64,000 bases of DNA from Aptenodytes patagonicus (GCF_965638725.1 NC_134960.1:6202501-6266500), one strand, 5' to 3'. Positions 1 through 11,700 are shown, counted from the stretch's first letter. Made by a program: numbers and translations. Notes: a model not told the origin generated them from the letters alone.

Positions 1-1604
1 GTTTATCCCGACCGGTGATTCTTCCACTACTCTCTTGTATGGAGGAAAAGAGGGAGAGCATTTCCCAACAGCCCCAGGCGTACGTCTATGGGGCAGTATG
101 GTCACCAAAGGGGGGAACAGGGAGAAAAGTGCTGTATAACCACATGCCACGTCACCCCACCCAAATGCATCCCATTTACTTTCCTCTGGTAGGACTACAG
201 GCTCCCTTGGCAGCTCTCGGTCACCTTCTGGAGAGTCCTCGGTGGCAGGGGAGCAGCGGGGCTGTTGCAGCAGCCGATGCCGGCAGCAATGGGGCGAAGG
301 GGCTGCCCCACACCCCGGCTCCTCGCTGAGCCGGCCCAGCGCGCATCCGTGGGAGGTGGATGATGTTGTACGGCTACAAAACCGCCTTATCCAGGGAACT
401 GTTGCAGCAGTTAATTGCCCAGCGATTTCACAGGGGCTGACGTGCTCGTTCCCAACAAAGGCGATGGTGAAGAAGGTGAGGGCTGTGCTTTTCAAAACGG
501 GACTTATCGGAAACCGAAGGGTGACTGTTGGCCCCCTGGCATCCCCCTCCTGCTGGGAGCTGCCCCACTTGCAGGCACCACCAGCCCTGTGTTTCCCTCC
601 TCTCACCCTGCTGCCTTGTCACTCCTGTGACCCTAATTTGCCTGTGCCTCTCTTCGTCCCTGTCTTTGCTGCATCCCAGCAGCTTTGGCTCCTCTCGCAA
701 AACCCAGTTGCTTGAGGAGAACCTTAACTTTCACTAAAGAAAAAGTATGCTCCAGAAAAAGCCAATTCACTCCAACGCTTCATTCCTCCAAGCCTTGCTG
801 GACCTAACCTCAAACACCCAGTGCTCAATGGGCACGTAGCAGCCTGCTGCTGAGCAAACCTGGAGCCGCTGCCGCGTTTACAAATGCCTCCCAGCGCTGA
901 GCCCAGCCCTGCCATTCGCCCCAGCCCCGCAGACCACGGCGCTGCTCCCTGTCCTGCCTAAGAGGAGTTAGAGGCTTTTGCCGGGGTGTCCTGAGTTGCG
1001 GCTCTAACCTGCCTCTGCACCTCTTTGCTCTGAGTATTGCAAAATTTGCAGAGCCCGGAGCAGCAGGAACGGCTGAGTTGTGAGCCCAGTGGCTGGGCTC
1101 TCCTCCAGACGCGGCACATCAGTGCTCCGGTCCCTGCTCACAGGTTTTAGATCTCCAGGGAGCTCTGCTGGAAAAGTTGATGTGTTTCAGGGTTTTAGAG
1201 ACCCGCAGGATTATGTGGCAGCTGAGAAGAAATCACAGTGCTGGGCATCAGCTGCCAAAGGGATGAGGTGTGAAGGCCCTTTTGTGCTTCTGCCATGAGG
1301 ATGAAAATTTTAGCTACGGCGTTTGTCCCAGGGGGGACCTGCTGGTGCACAGCCTCACTGGTTTTAAGGGAAGCAATTGCCTGGGTCCTGGGCATGGAGG
1401 GCCTGACCCTGACAAGGCAGAAAAGCTTTGCAAGGCATTGAATGTGTGGGGAAAGAGCCTGGGGGCTGGCTCTGTTGGTGACCTGGTGGGGTGAGAAGGT
1501 GTTTGGGTGGCGAGTCACAAGCCCTCGTGCTGTGGACCAGCCCTGCACTGAAAATAATCACCCGTGGTTCCGCAGTAACGGAAACAGCAGCTCGATGTAA
1601 CAGT
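1..1604. other. Intergenic DNA, GC-rich, no gene seen
   Basis: Open frames here overlap one another on both strands, show no recognisable domain and lack paired splice signals, so I treat them as chance frames in GC-rich DNA. The right edge is a possible poly(A) site of the DEPP-like gene. I see no repeat that I can name. Confidence 0.5.
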
Positions 1605-1610
1605 TTTATT
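1605..1610 (-). terminator. Candidate poly(A) signal of DEPP-like gene
   Basis: Read on the minus strand this is AATAAA. It is the first canonical hexamer I found downstream of the DEPP-like stop codon and would imply a 3' UTR of about 2 kb (1590-3597). Non-canonical signals nearer the stop, such as an ATTAAA at about 2042, are possible, so the exact 3' end is uncertain. Confidence 0.35.
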
Positions 1611-3597
1611 TTTCTCTGTTAAAAGCAGTGATACATGCAGTTGGCACAAGACTTGCTAGGCATTAGTGTCATAAATATTCACATGGAGAGAAATTAAAAT
1701 GTCAGCGGGGCAATGAGGACAAGCATCACTTAAATCCCAGCGTTAACCTGAGAAGGAAGGGAAAGATGTGGAGGAGGCAGAGCGGGCTGGCACCTTCCTT
1801 GATTCAACTCTCTCCATCAGCTCTAATAAAAGCTGGAGCCACCTTCGCTTTTGTTCTTGCTGTGTGGTTAGTTCAAAAATGAAGATGAGAAGCAGTTCAG
1901 TTCCGTAGCGCTAATGAGTTTCAACAGGAGAAAAAATATTTGAGGTAAGAGATGTGAGAATGAGAAGCTCAAATATGCTCACCTTTTGATCCTCGAGCGT
2001 ATTTACACTCATGTTGGTACTGAGCAGAAGTTGCCTTCCGATTTAATCTGCTTATGGGTGGTTTAGAAATCGCTTATGAGCATTTTTATAATTGCAGCTT
2101 TCCAATGGTATTTCCCATCTTAGCTGCAGTTGAACAAACAGCCTGGTCCCTCTGCTCTCCTCTGTGCCAAAAGATCTATTCCTAGTAGTAGTAATAATAA
2201 TTTGCTAGTATTGCGCTGCAGTATTCTCACCTACTTCTCTTGGCTGGCTACAGAGAGTGCTGTACGTGAGGTTGCTCTGACTGCAGGAGAAAGCGCCAAT
2301 GAGAGACAGCTTCTCTGGACGGAGATGTCTCCACGCGGAAGCAAGGGATAACCTGGCCATGTGCTCGCCATGCCACGCCACACCGGGATCTCACAGCGGC
2401 ACGGGAATGCTTCTCTTCCTACAGACATCCCACGTATCGTTAATATCAACTGAATTGTTTCATATATGTTATGCGCTGGATGCTCGTAACATGCGCATGT
2501 GTTTTTTTCATGTTTCAGTCTCACAGCACCAGGCGAAGCACAGTCAGCATCGTTAGCATGGTCAGGTAGGTGAGAATACAGAAGCACAAATATGAAGGGA
2601 AATCCAGAAATGATTATTTTACATTCAGGTCCTGTGAACGCCAGCCCAGCACCCCCGGGCTGCCCCTCAGCCAAAGCTGCTCTTCCCGTCGTGCCGCTGA
2701 GCCTGCAGAGCTGCGTGCGAGCTTGTGGGGCTCCTGCACCCGAGCAGCAAACTCTGCGGGTGCCCGTGGCGTGCAGCCTCGCTGGTGCGGGTGTGACAGG
2801 GCAGCGACCAGCGTGATAGCTGGTTTTTTACAGCTGGCATCGCAGGTTGTTACAGCTCCAGGACAGCTGCAGCACTGGCACGGCAATGCCCACCCAGGGC
2901 TCCTAGCTCTCCTCCTGCCAAGGGTAAATCAAGGAGTAAAGGGAACAGGGTTGTTCCAGGGTAAGCAACAGGAAAATCCCCACCCTGAGGAGTTGTAATA
3001 TTCTCCATGTTGCCCTCTAGCAAATCCTCATAAAAGACTTATGATTTTTAAAAAATATTTCTTTATGGTACTGCACTAACAGGTGACCTACCCAGTGGTA
3101 TTCTGGTGTTGATGCCGTGATCTATAATGGGTCTCCTAGTAAATGTATATGTCAGAGAGAGCACATTTAGTACTGTCCAAGCATTGGTCAAAATGCTCTT
3201 TTCAGAATAACTGTACCCAAGTGTGAGCAACATCTGGCTGTTTGGCATTTGCTGGGGAACACCAGTGGTTTGATGTTCCTGCAGATCACTTCTCCTCCAG
3301 AACAGATGGGGTTTGTACTCTCATCAGCTTTTCTCCATGCGGTTCTAGGCAATAGGTGTGGGGAGATGCTTTATGAACTGTTGCCTTTCCAAAATGAGAA
3401 TTAGTTGCTGTTTCCTTAGTGGATGAGACTCTGAATTGTCCCTTTGCCCACTGATGAGGGATATGATGGGTCACAAAAGTCTGCCTGACTTGCATGCACA
3501 TTCAAGCCATGTTTTCTGTGTAAGGACTCCAGGGAGAGCTTCTAGAGCACAGGGTGGTTATTTCTTGTGAATAAAATTATTCTGAACAGCTACTTCT
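1611..3597 (-). other. Probable 3' UTR / 3' flank of DEPP-like gene
   Basis: No coding frame in this stretch can be supported. It directly follows the stop codon at 3598 on the minus strand. It holds AT-rich patches, for example around 3045-3065, and a short AGT/AAT microsatellite at about 2185-2200. Calling it UTR is an inference from the lack of a nearer AATAAA. Confidence 0.35.
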
Positions 3598-4590
3598 TCA
3601 CACTTCAGCAATGGCTGGGAGCAAACAAGCTTTTACCTTTGCTTCTTTCCAGACGCATCTGTGCTCTGAAATCCAGTTATGGATCATGGCTTTTTTAGCT
3701 GCCTGGAAGCACTCAGAGTATCTCTGCTTACTGGGGACATCACCCATTACATTTTTGTCACAGTGAGAATTTTCTCTCCCTTCTTTTTCGGCGGTGCCTG
3801 CTGTATTGAACAAACAACTCTGCCTTCTTACAGAGCAGCGCAGGGCCGGGTTTCCCAGCAGCTTCCCTCTGGCTGAGCATGGCGATAGCTCTTCACCGGT
3901 AATGAACACGGGACCGTTTTCTTTCTGACCGGGGTTACTCCCTAAAACAGCTCCCTCATCTCTTCTGAGATACTTCAGCTCTGAGCAGACCACTTCTTTC
4001 TGCACTGGTCTTGGGGAGGGAAGCCTTGGAAAACTGAACACTCGCAGCAAATTGGGTTTCCCTGTGGCTTTTTCTTTCGTGGTTGGGGGATGAAGTTCAC
4101 TGTTCGGGGAGGAAGAGTTGCACTGCGAGTAACCCGTGCTGGAGCTTTTACTGTACGAAGAAGCCTTAGAGGAGCAGAGTTTTCCTGTGTGGGTGTAAAT
4201 CTGTGCCAGGGGGTCCTCTCTGGACCAGAAGTCAGCTTCTGCAGGCGTGACTTTTCCCAGCGGCACCACATTTGAGATGAAATTGGTCAATTTACATTTT
4301 GACATTTCCTGCTGTGTCCCCCCAAGGGATGGAGACCATGGACCGTCTTCAAGGGTCTTCAGGGTCTTTCTGTTCTGAACCTTACGGCTGCTTTCAGGAA
4401 GGCCCGGGAAGGTGGGTCTGGCGAGGTGGCAGATGGATTGAATGTAATCGTCGCTGGAGTACGAGTCTGGGCTGGCTGCAGTGCTTCCAGTGCATTTCAG
4501 ATTGCTGCTTGAATCTTCCATCGCTTCCTCGTGGGTTTCGCATATGGTTGGGAGAGGCTTTGAAAGACTCAATCTTATCCGGGGTGCCAT
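3598..4590 (-). CDS. DEPP1-like protein, single coding exon
   Basis: This intact frame encodes 330 residues. The ATG at 4590 has a strong Kozak context (GCC-ATG-G) and lies two bases after the acceptor TTCTTTGCAG. The frame is open for a further 33 codons upstream, but those codons run back through the acceptor and are probably intron. Four patches resemble the DEPP1 (C10orf10) family: residues 4-22 with LPTI-x-ET-x-EE; residues 46-60 with DDYI-x-SI-x-x-LA-x-PT; residues 125-134 around EDPLAQIYTH; and the end LLPAIAEV. The middle is Ser-rich and looks disordered. No signal peptide or membrane segment is evident. DEPP1 is a FOXO- and progesterone-responsive protein linked to autophagy and oxidative stress; whether this copy does the same is inference. 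At 330 residues it is clearly longer than mammalian DEPP1 (about 212). It may be a paralog rather than DEPP1 itself. Confidence 0.72.
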   Translation of the reverse strand: MAPRIRLSLSKPLPTICETHEEAMEDSSSNLKCTGSTAASPDSYSSDDYIQSICHLARPTFPGLPESSRKVQNRKTLKTLEDGPWSPSLGGTQQEMSKCKLTNFISNVVPLGKVTPAEADFWSREDPLAQIYTHTGKLCSSKASSYSKSSSTGYSQCNSSSPNSELHPPTTKEKATGKPNLLRVFSFPRLPSPRPVQKEVVCSELKYLRRDEGAVLGSNPGQKENGPVFITGEELSPCSARGKLLGNPALRCSVRRQSCLFNTAGTAEKEGRENSHCDKNVMGDVPSKQRYSECFQAAKKAMIHNWISEHRCVWKEAKVKACLLPAIAEV

Positions 4591-4602
4591 GGCTGCAAAG
4601 AA
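4591..4602 (-). promoter_or_regulatory. Splice acceptor before DEPP-like ATG
   Basis: On the minus strand a pyrimidine-rich tract ends in TTCTTTGCAG, followed by CC and the start codon. This fits a two-exon gene with a noncoding first exon, which is also the arrangement known for mammalian DEPP1. It decides the start at 4590 over the more upstream in-frame ATG at 4689. Confidence 0.6.
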
Positions 4603-6380
4603 CAGACCAGATATGATCAGCATGTGAAAGCCAGCTGCAGTAAAGAAAACCTGGGCTTGTTTCTGTAAAGTCCGCGCTACCTGAGCCACCCCATATTTTC
4701 CTGTGGCAAACAGTGGTGTTTACAGAAACTGCATTTTAAAAGTTTGCTGGCAGTACTTTTATATCCATGGCTTCATACATGGCCCATATATACAAAAGAA
4801 GCCAAGTGATCAAGTGCAGTAGAAAATAAAAGGTTCATTGAAGAGATCAGCAACGGTGCTCTCTTCTGAAGCAATGCAAGGGGTCAGCAGCTGAAGCAGG
4901 GTGGTGCAGGTGCACCAGGTCGTCTCCCTGTCTAGCTTGTCGCAGCAAGGAACAAACTACTCTTCTTATTTAATACTCTGCTGGTCTGTTCACTGTAACA
5001 GGGCTCTGACTTCATGTTGTGTCCGAAAAGGCAGGAGCTGATCTCGACAGGAGAGGAGCTGACCTACCCCCGTGGGGAGCAGCATGTAAATAAAGTGACA
5101 TTACAGCTGATCTCTTCTAGGAGCTGTAAGTGATAATGTACAAACATGTTCATTTTCGTCTCTGCCAGGGGTTCGTGAATGTGGTTACAGAGTAGTAGAT
5201 CCTTCCCTGAATGCCTACATAGAGTCAAAGGGATTTAATTCACATCCTTGATATTCAAATAGTTATCCTCAACTCTTTTTAGGATGGATTTTCATCAAAC
5301 TGCTCCCGTTAGTCAGGTAAACCTTTTTACAAATATTTCACGTTGCAGCATTTGCTAACTGTACTGACTTTTTTGTCTCAAAATACTCTCCCCTGTGCTT
5401 TGCTTATCTCCCCTTCTGGCAGAAATGACCACATAGCCCAGATTAACTTTTTTTTTTTTTTACTATCCACCCCCCGATGGAATTTGTATGTGAATAATCT
5501 GTCGACACAATATAGCTTTGTTGTGTGATTAAACACAAAAGTGCTTTGCTAGCTATTTTAATGCCTTGCTTGTCATTGCTGGAAATAAATCTGGCTTTGT
5601 TGAACCTCTCTGCGAAGCTGCGGATCACATACGGAGCGCAAGTGAGCAGCTCGCGCTGAGCCCAGGGTAGAGCCTGCGGGGTGTCCATCCCTCCCCGAGC
5701 TGCTGCTGGCTTTTACTGGTTTTCATCTCAGGTGCTACTGGTGAAGTCGGCCAAGCTGGGATTTGCTGAACTGAGAGCAGGAAATGCTTGTTTTAAGCCT
5801 TATGGCCTGTTTGTTTCCCTTTCTCTAGTCTGTCTGCTCCTTTCTTCTCATTTCTTTAAGCATTAAGAAGGCGGCTTGCTCCTCCGCCTTCCCTACCACC
5901 CCTTTGACCGAGCTCGGCAGTGTCAGGATCTGGGCCTGCTCTGACCCCGGCGTCGAGGGGGGCAGCCGGATGCTTCAGATAATGGGCACGGGCATGTCAC
6001 GTTAACTTATGATAGCTCTAATCATTAACTGCGTCCTGTTAACGTGCCCTTCCTCCGGAAGGAAATTAAATTACCTATTTACAATAAAACTCTTCCGATG
6101 GGATGGATCAGTTCCAGCCTGGATGCAATCCCCTTCACCCCAGACACCATGCTGGCGTGGCCCCGCTCCGGCACAGCCCGGCCGTGCCGAGGTCACCTTC
6201 CCGCCCGCCCGATGGCACCCACCATCCTGCCGGCACCCAGCAGCCCCTGGAGAGCACGACCCCCCTGCCCTGCGGCTTCCCCTCCCGGCCACACCTGGAG
6301 CATCATCCTGGGTCCTTCCCAGCAGTAGCCAGGACACAGCCCCCGTGCAGACCCCAGCTCTTGCGACGCCCTCCCCTTAC
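4593..6380 (-). other. Proposed intron 1 of DEPP-like gene
   Basis: The donor GTAAGG at 6380 and the acceptor ending at 4593 would define an intron of about 1.79 kb. It contains a T-run at about 5448-5461 but no coding exon or repeat family that I recognise. The pairing of these two sites is inferred. Confidence 0.4.
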
Positions 6381-6532
6381 CTGGGCTTCTGCCTGGTGCG
6401 GAGGGGCAGGCGGCTTTCGGCTCCCCTGGCTCCCGCGTCTCTCCCTGGCTCTCTCCCTCCCTGTTTTCAGTGCAGAATATGTGCTGCCTAAAACTAAACC
6501 GTGCATCAGGCTCCCTGCCTCCAGTCAGCTGA
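6381..6532 (-). other. Proposed noncoding exon 1 of DEPP-like gene
   Basis: On the minus strand the stretch ends in GCCCAG followed by a consensus GTAAGG donor. It begins about 30 bases downstream of a TATA-like box. It is GC-rich and purine-rich with no convincing coding frame. The 5' end is an estimate from the TATA position. Confidence 0.4.
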
Positions 6533-6559
6533 TTCGGCTGCCTGTTTTGTTGTTGTTGC

Positions 6560-6567
6560 TAAATATA
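6560..6567 (-). promoter_or_regulatory. Candidate TATA box of DEPP-like gene
   Basis: TATATTTA on the minus strand sits inside GC-rich DNA, so it stands out from its surroundings. It lies at the right distance upstream of the proposed noncoding exon with a consensus donor at 6380. I found no perfect forkhead (FOXO) site in the immediate upstream sequence; loose matches such as GTTTGTC at about 6606-6612 are weak. Confidence 0.4.
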
Positions 6568-7870
6568 GCCCGCTGGCTGCCTGCCCTGCCGAGGAGCCCA
6601 CATTTGACAAACGCCGTGTAGCATCGGGACAGCAGACAGGCACCAGGGAGGCAGGGCCAGCCTGTCCCCAGGGCCGGTCCATGACAAATCCCTGCTGCTT
6701 CGCTGCCTTATTGTGTTTCCCCGTGTGAAATGCAAGTGCGGTGCCGTGATGGTGCTGCAGGAGGGGCTGCCCGTGCTCTGAGCTGGGGAGTGTGAAAAGA
6801 GGAGCCGTAGTACCATCGTTTTTTATTGCTGAATGGTGAATCCTCAGGTTTTGAGCTGCTTTTGCTCCTTGTCTGCCTTATTTCACAAGCAAATTCATGC
6901 CACTTGGCCAGGTTTGCCCAGGAGAGAGGGGGGTGCCTGCAGCATCGTTATCGCTGCTCTCCTCCCTCCCTGCTCCCAGTTTTGTGCTGAGCCATGCATC
7001 CACTGCGGAGGCGCAGCGGCAGCTGGCCCCGCCGCAGCACTGGCAGCCTTGTCCCTCCCTGGGCTCCACTCCTCTAACCCCCCTCTCCCCACTGCCCCCA
7101 GCATCGCCCCCGTTTGTGTTTCGCTGAGCTGGCGCCCGCCGAGCAAGACCACATAAGTGCATTACAGCAAATTGCTTTGCCAGGAGGCCTGGCAGCGTCC
7201 GACCTTGCGGGTCTCTAGGCAGCAGGGATTTGTCTTTGTTTTCTGGCTTACTAACACGCTGCAAACTGATTGCAATTCTAGTATAACTCCAGTATCCCTC
7301 TCGTAGCCTCTCTTGCAGCATCACATTGGGTGGGGAGGTAAATAGTTATTTTGCAGCAGAATCTTCCTTCTGCTTTTATTTCCCAATAGTGTCCTCAGAG
7401 GGAACCTCGATAGCTGCTATTCGTTACCGGGGAATAGCCACGCTGCACAACATCCCTGTGTGACCAAGGCCAGAGAGCGTAACTGCGTTTCTGAACCTTG
7501 CTGCTCCCCACACCGCCTGTCCTGAACTGCTGGGAAGGATGGAGAGAAAAGCAGAAATCCTAGATTAAAAACCACTGCTTTAGTTTTAATGCAAATATTC
7601 TCAGCGTTACCAGCATTCAGGCTGGAATTGGCTTTGACTGCTGATTTGGTCACCCAAGCCCACGCTCATCGTCCAGGTTCTTTCTTTATCTCCAGTGGAA
7701 AGAAATAAGCAGCTCAAAAGACTTATGCATCCCTTCAGGATATGGTTCAAAGCAGAGATTATTTGTTTTCTGGAAGCAGCCATTGCTTAGCATTTAAATA
7801 TAAAAGATGTGGAAGCTTAAGCTGTTTGTCTGGACTTCTGATGCCAAACAGCTGAAGTTAGCTGAAATGG
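6568..7870. other. GC-rich upstream region, no gene seen
   Basis: This is the presumed 5' flank of the DEPP-like gene. It is GC-rich with moderate CpG content, mainly between about 6900 and 7150. The overlapping open frames on both strands look like by-products of base composition. Confidence 0.4.
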
Positions 7871-8715
7871 GATGCCATCCAGAGGGACCTGGACAAGCTT
7901 GAGCAGTGGGCCTGCGTGAACCTCATGAAGTTTAACAAGGCCAAGTGCAAGGTCCTGCACCTGGCTTGGGGCAACCCCCGGAATCAATACAGGCTGGGGG
8001 ACGAAGGGATTGAGAGCAGCCCTGCCGAGAAGGACTTGGGGGTACTGGTGGGTGAAAAGCTGGACATGAGCCGACAACGTGCGCTCGCAGCCCAGAAGGC
8101 CAATCATATCCTGGGCTGCATCCAAAGCAGCATGGCCAGCAGGTCGAGGGAGGGGATTCTGCCCCTCTACTCTGCTCTGGTGAGACCCCACCTGCAGTAC
8201 TGCGTCCAGCTCTGGAGCCCTCAGCATAAGACAGACACGGACCTGTTGGAGCGGGTCCAGAGGAGGGCCACGAAGACGATCAGGGAGATGGAACACCTCT
8301 CCTATGAAGAAAGGCTGAGATGAGAGAGTTGGGGTTGTTCAGCCTGGAGAAGAGAAGGCTTCGGGGAGACCTTGTTGCAGCCTATCAGTACTTAAAGGGG
8401 ACTGATAAAAAAGATGGAGGCAAACTTTTTAGCAGGGCGTGTTGCGACAGGACAAGGGGGAATGGCTTTAAACTAAAGGAGGTAGATTTAGACTAGATAT
8501 AAGGAAGAAATTTTTTTCACTGGGGGTGGTGAAGCACTGGCCCAGGTTGCCCCGAGAGGTGGTGGATGCCCCATCCCTGGCAACATTCCAGGTCAGGTTG
8601 GACGGGGCTCTGAGCAACCTGATGTAGTTGAAGATGTCCCTGCCCACGGCAGGGGGGTTGGACTAGATGACCTTTAGAGGTCCCTTCCAACCCAAACTGT
8701 TCTATGATTCTATGA
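7871..8715 (+). mobile_element. CR1 LINE, 5'-truncated, decayed
   Basis: The left part encodes the C-terminal end of the CR1 reverse transcriptase ORF. Recognisable segments include [28 protein letters not shown] and the stretch around [18 protein letters not shown]. The frame breaks at about 8320 by an insertion of five bases that brings in a stop codon. The noncoding 3' region follows (GGTTGGACTAGATGACC, then TTCCAACCCAAACTGTTCTATGATTCTATGA), ending in the typical avian CR1 tail. The copy lacks its endonuclease and most of the reverse transcriptase, so it is immobile. Confidence 0.93.
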
Positions 8716-11700
8716 AATGACCCTCAACCTTCATGCATTAAATTTGCTAACAGCAATGATCAGCTGGGATCGTGCTGTAGTAACAGCTTAGAGCTTAGAT
8801 TTCTCCTTCTTGCTTGCAGGCACCATAATTACCATCAAATAGAAAAAAAAAACCCTGAGACCCCAGCTTCTCTAAGCAGCTGCAGTATAAAGCTTGGGAA
8901 AGCCATTTCATGAGGAAAATCACTGATCTAGAAACAATTTCCATACGTGCAGATGGGCATGGATACGTTCTCTTTATAAAACTCTTCAAGATCGTTCCCC
9001 TCCCCTGGAAAGTCCCTCCTCCCGGCTGGAGACCTCTCCTCAAAGGCCGCCTGGTCTGATGGAGCAAGGAGAACCGGGGCCATGCAAGGCGCCAGGCTGG
9101 CTGTGGCCACCCCACCTGGGACAGCAGTGGCTGCGAGAGCAACTGAATTAGGCTCGGGGTCGGGTTATCGGGTGTCTAGCAGGGTCAGAGCCCCCCTTAA
9201 GCTTTCCCATATCATCATCCCTCTGCATGGTTTTAGTGGTGTCTGGCGGGACATGGCAGCCTCCCCCAGGAGGACGGGGCTGTGGAGACCTCGGGCCCCG
9301 CGCTGAGAAGCTGCCCAAGAGCCTCTGAAATGATCAAGGTCCTCACACAATGTGGTTAGGCAAGGCGTTTCTTTATGAAACTACACTGAAAATATGGGTT
9401 TGCAATAAAAATCCCTTCTGTCTACTGAAATTAGTTTCTTCCAGGTGTTTGGTGTTACTGTAGGAAAATCACATTTGTTCGAATCACTGTTACTGGAATT
9501 ACTCAGATAACCCCAGTATAAATGATTTGTCCTCTATCATCTTTTTTACATTCTTGATGATATGAAGATTAAAATATAAATTTAAAAATGCCAGATACAG
9601 CTTAAAAAGTAGCTATCAGTAACCAAATATAATTTACAGCAATACCTCTTTTTTTTTTACTTCAACCACAGCCGTTCAGTTCCCTCCTTCATCAAGCGGT
9701 TGCTCAAAAGATGTTAATTAAAAAAAAAAAAAAAGATGCACCTTTGAACGCTTGTTTGTCTCTTCGCAAAACTGCCGTAGGTTTCTTCCAAGCACTTCTG
9801 AGGATGGCTCTGGTTAAACCATCCCGGTCTCTTGGACTTACACTCCCGCAAGAGAGCGTGGTGAATCAGCATTCCTGAGTGCACGAAAACCGTAACCAAA
9901 TGGGATTAATAGCAAAAGAAAACAGCAACAGCAGCGGTGCCCAAGCTGCCAAGGAAAACACGAGTTATTAGTTCTGCAAGGCTTGGTTGAGCGTCTGAGA
10001 TCTAAATGCTGTAGAGTTATTTTTTGTTTGATTTTCTGTTTGTTAGCTTTCTTTTTGCATGCTGCCAGTTTTGGGGAAAGCCTTCCATTGAAACAGTTTA
10101 GCGGAGTTGCACAAGTGTAACAGGCAGCTCTCCTTTGGGCAATTTTGAAGCTTGTTGCCGTTCGGATAAACAAACCAATTAATCTTTGGGAGCCCTAAAT
10201 GGATACCAAAGTCAATTCCCATTTTGGGTTTCCTCAGGAAAAACACTCTTAATGCCAAACGGGGCCTCTGGGCCGGCGGCAGCGCTGGTGGCTAAAGCCA
10301 GCGCCCACCTGATGGGGCACGAGCGCTGCCAAGGCTGCTTCATAAATAACTTTTGCTTTGGAATATTGCAAGGAATATTTATTTGGTGGGGCGGGGCGGG
10401 GGGAAGCTTTCCAACGTAATGAGTCTGTACGGAAAAGGTAAAAGAGTAAAAGCTCCTCCAGCCTCGTTTGGCAAACCGATACCCCCGAGGGTGCTGGGGG
10501 AGCTGGGCAGCTGTGTTGAGCTCACCGGCTGGATGCAGGCCAGAGCTGGTGGCACCGATGTGACAGCTCAGTGATGCCACATTGCTGCTCTGCTGGTGCC
10601 TGCGGTGACACAGCTGAGCCCTGGGCATTGGGACGCAGGCTTCGCTGCCCTGGGCTGCAGTAGCAAAATCCCAGTTTGAAAGAAATCCCAGTTTTGGAGC
10701 TCCCGCACTGGGAGGCTGTGCCTGCTGCCAAAACTGGGTCAGAAAGACACTAAACTGAAGGTCCATTCCCTTCACTTTCTGATTACGAGGTCTCCAAGGG
10801 ACATTCAGGGTGCCAGTTTCAAGTTTTCCCCAATAACTGGTAGAACTGTAAATTCTTTTTTTTTTTTTTACTTTATTTTTCTTGTTATTAAGCAGTTTTT
10901 AACCCCGCTTGGCAGCTCTCTGCCTCTGCTCACCTCTGCCCTCCCCTCCTCCCGGAGCAGCCGCAGCACCCAAAGGCACCGGCATCGCAACGGGATGGCC
11001 ATCGGCCCGCGCACGCTGTCCTGCCGCACTCCTGCCTGCAGAAACGAGGCTTTTTGGTAAACTAGCAAATATTGTGACTGGTGCATGATTGGAAAAGGCT
11101 TCCACCCTGCTCCCGTGCTGCAAGCCGGTATTTAAAAACATGTCAGAGGGTGATAGGAAGGGAGCGGCGTGAATGCCGGGCTTTGCTGTAGCGTTAGCTC
11201 TTGCCAGGTATGGGGTACAGGGTTAGCGTGACCCTGAGCACCTCCGAGCCTCGGTGCAGCAAGCCGCCTCTCTCTTGCATGTTTGTCATTAAAAGTTCAG
11301 GAAAGGAAAACAGTTTGACCCAATTTGTGCCAGATTCCAGATGATTTGTGTTCTCTAATTACATCCCCCAGCCCGCTAACCTCCCGTGCATTACAGCAAG
11401 CAGCCGCTATGGTACGCAGCAAAGATATTCCCGTGAAACACTAATGAGCTGTTTTCGTATTAACTAGACAGAGCTGGGTTAGAAACGTCACACCCACAGC
11501 TGTTGCCTTGACTGCAGCTCACACGGTAACCGGTGGCGGCTACTTGTACAAACACTATAATGGATGCACACAGATTTTCTGGAAATTACCAGGTGTCTCT
11601 TGGTCTTTTGCAAGCGAGGAACTAGTTGCTGGAGGGCTGGGTTACTGCAGCTCATCATCATTTAGCACAAGGCTTGTTTGCAGGAGCTGAGCTCTCCGTC

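Noticed and set aside
4591-4689. 33 additional N-terminal codons of the DEPP-like frame starting at 4689
   Set aside because: They run through a strong acceptor (TTCTTTGCAG), and the family-like motif begins right after the downstream ATG.
6009-6621. Overlapping 160- and 172-codon plus-strand frames
   Set aside because: Pro/Ser-rich frames in GC-rich DNA on the strand opposite the proposed DEPP-like first exon; no recognisable protein.
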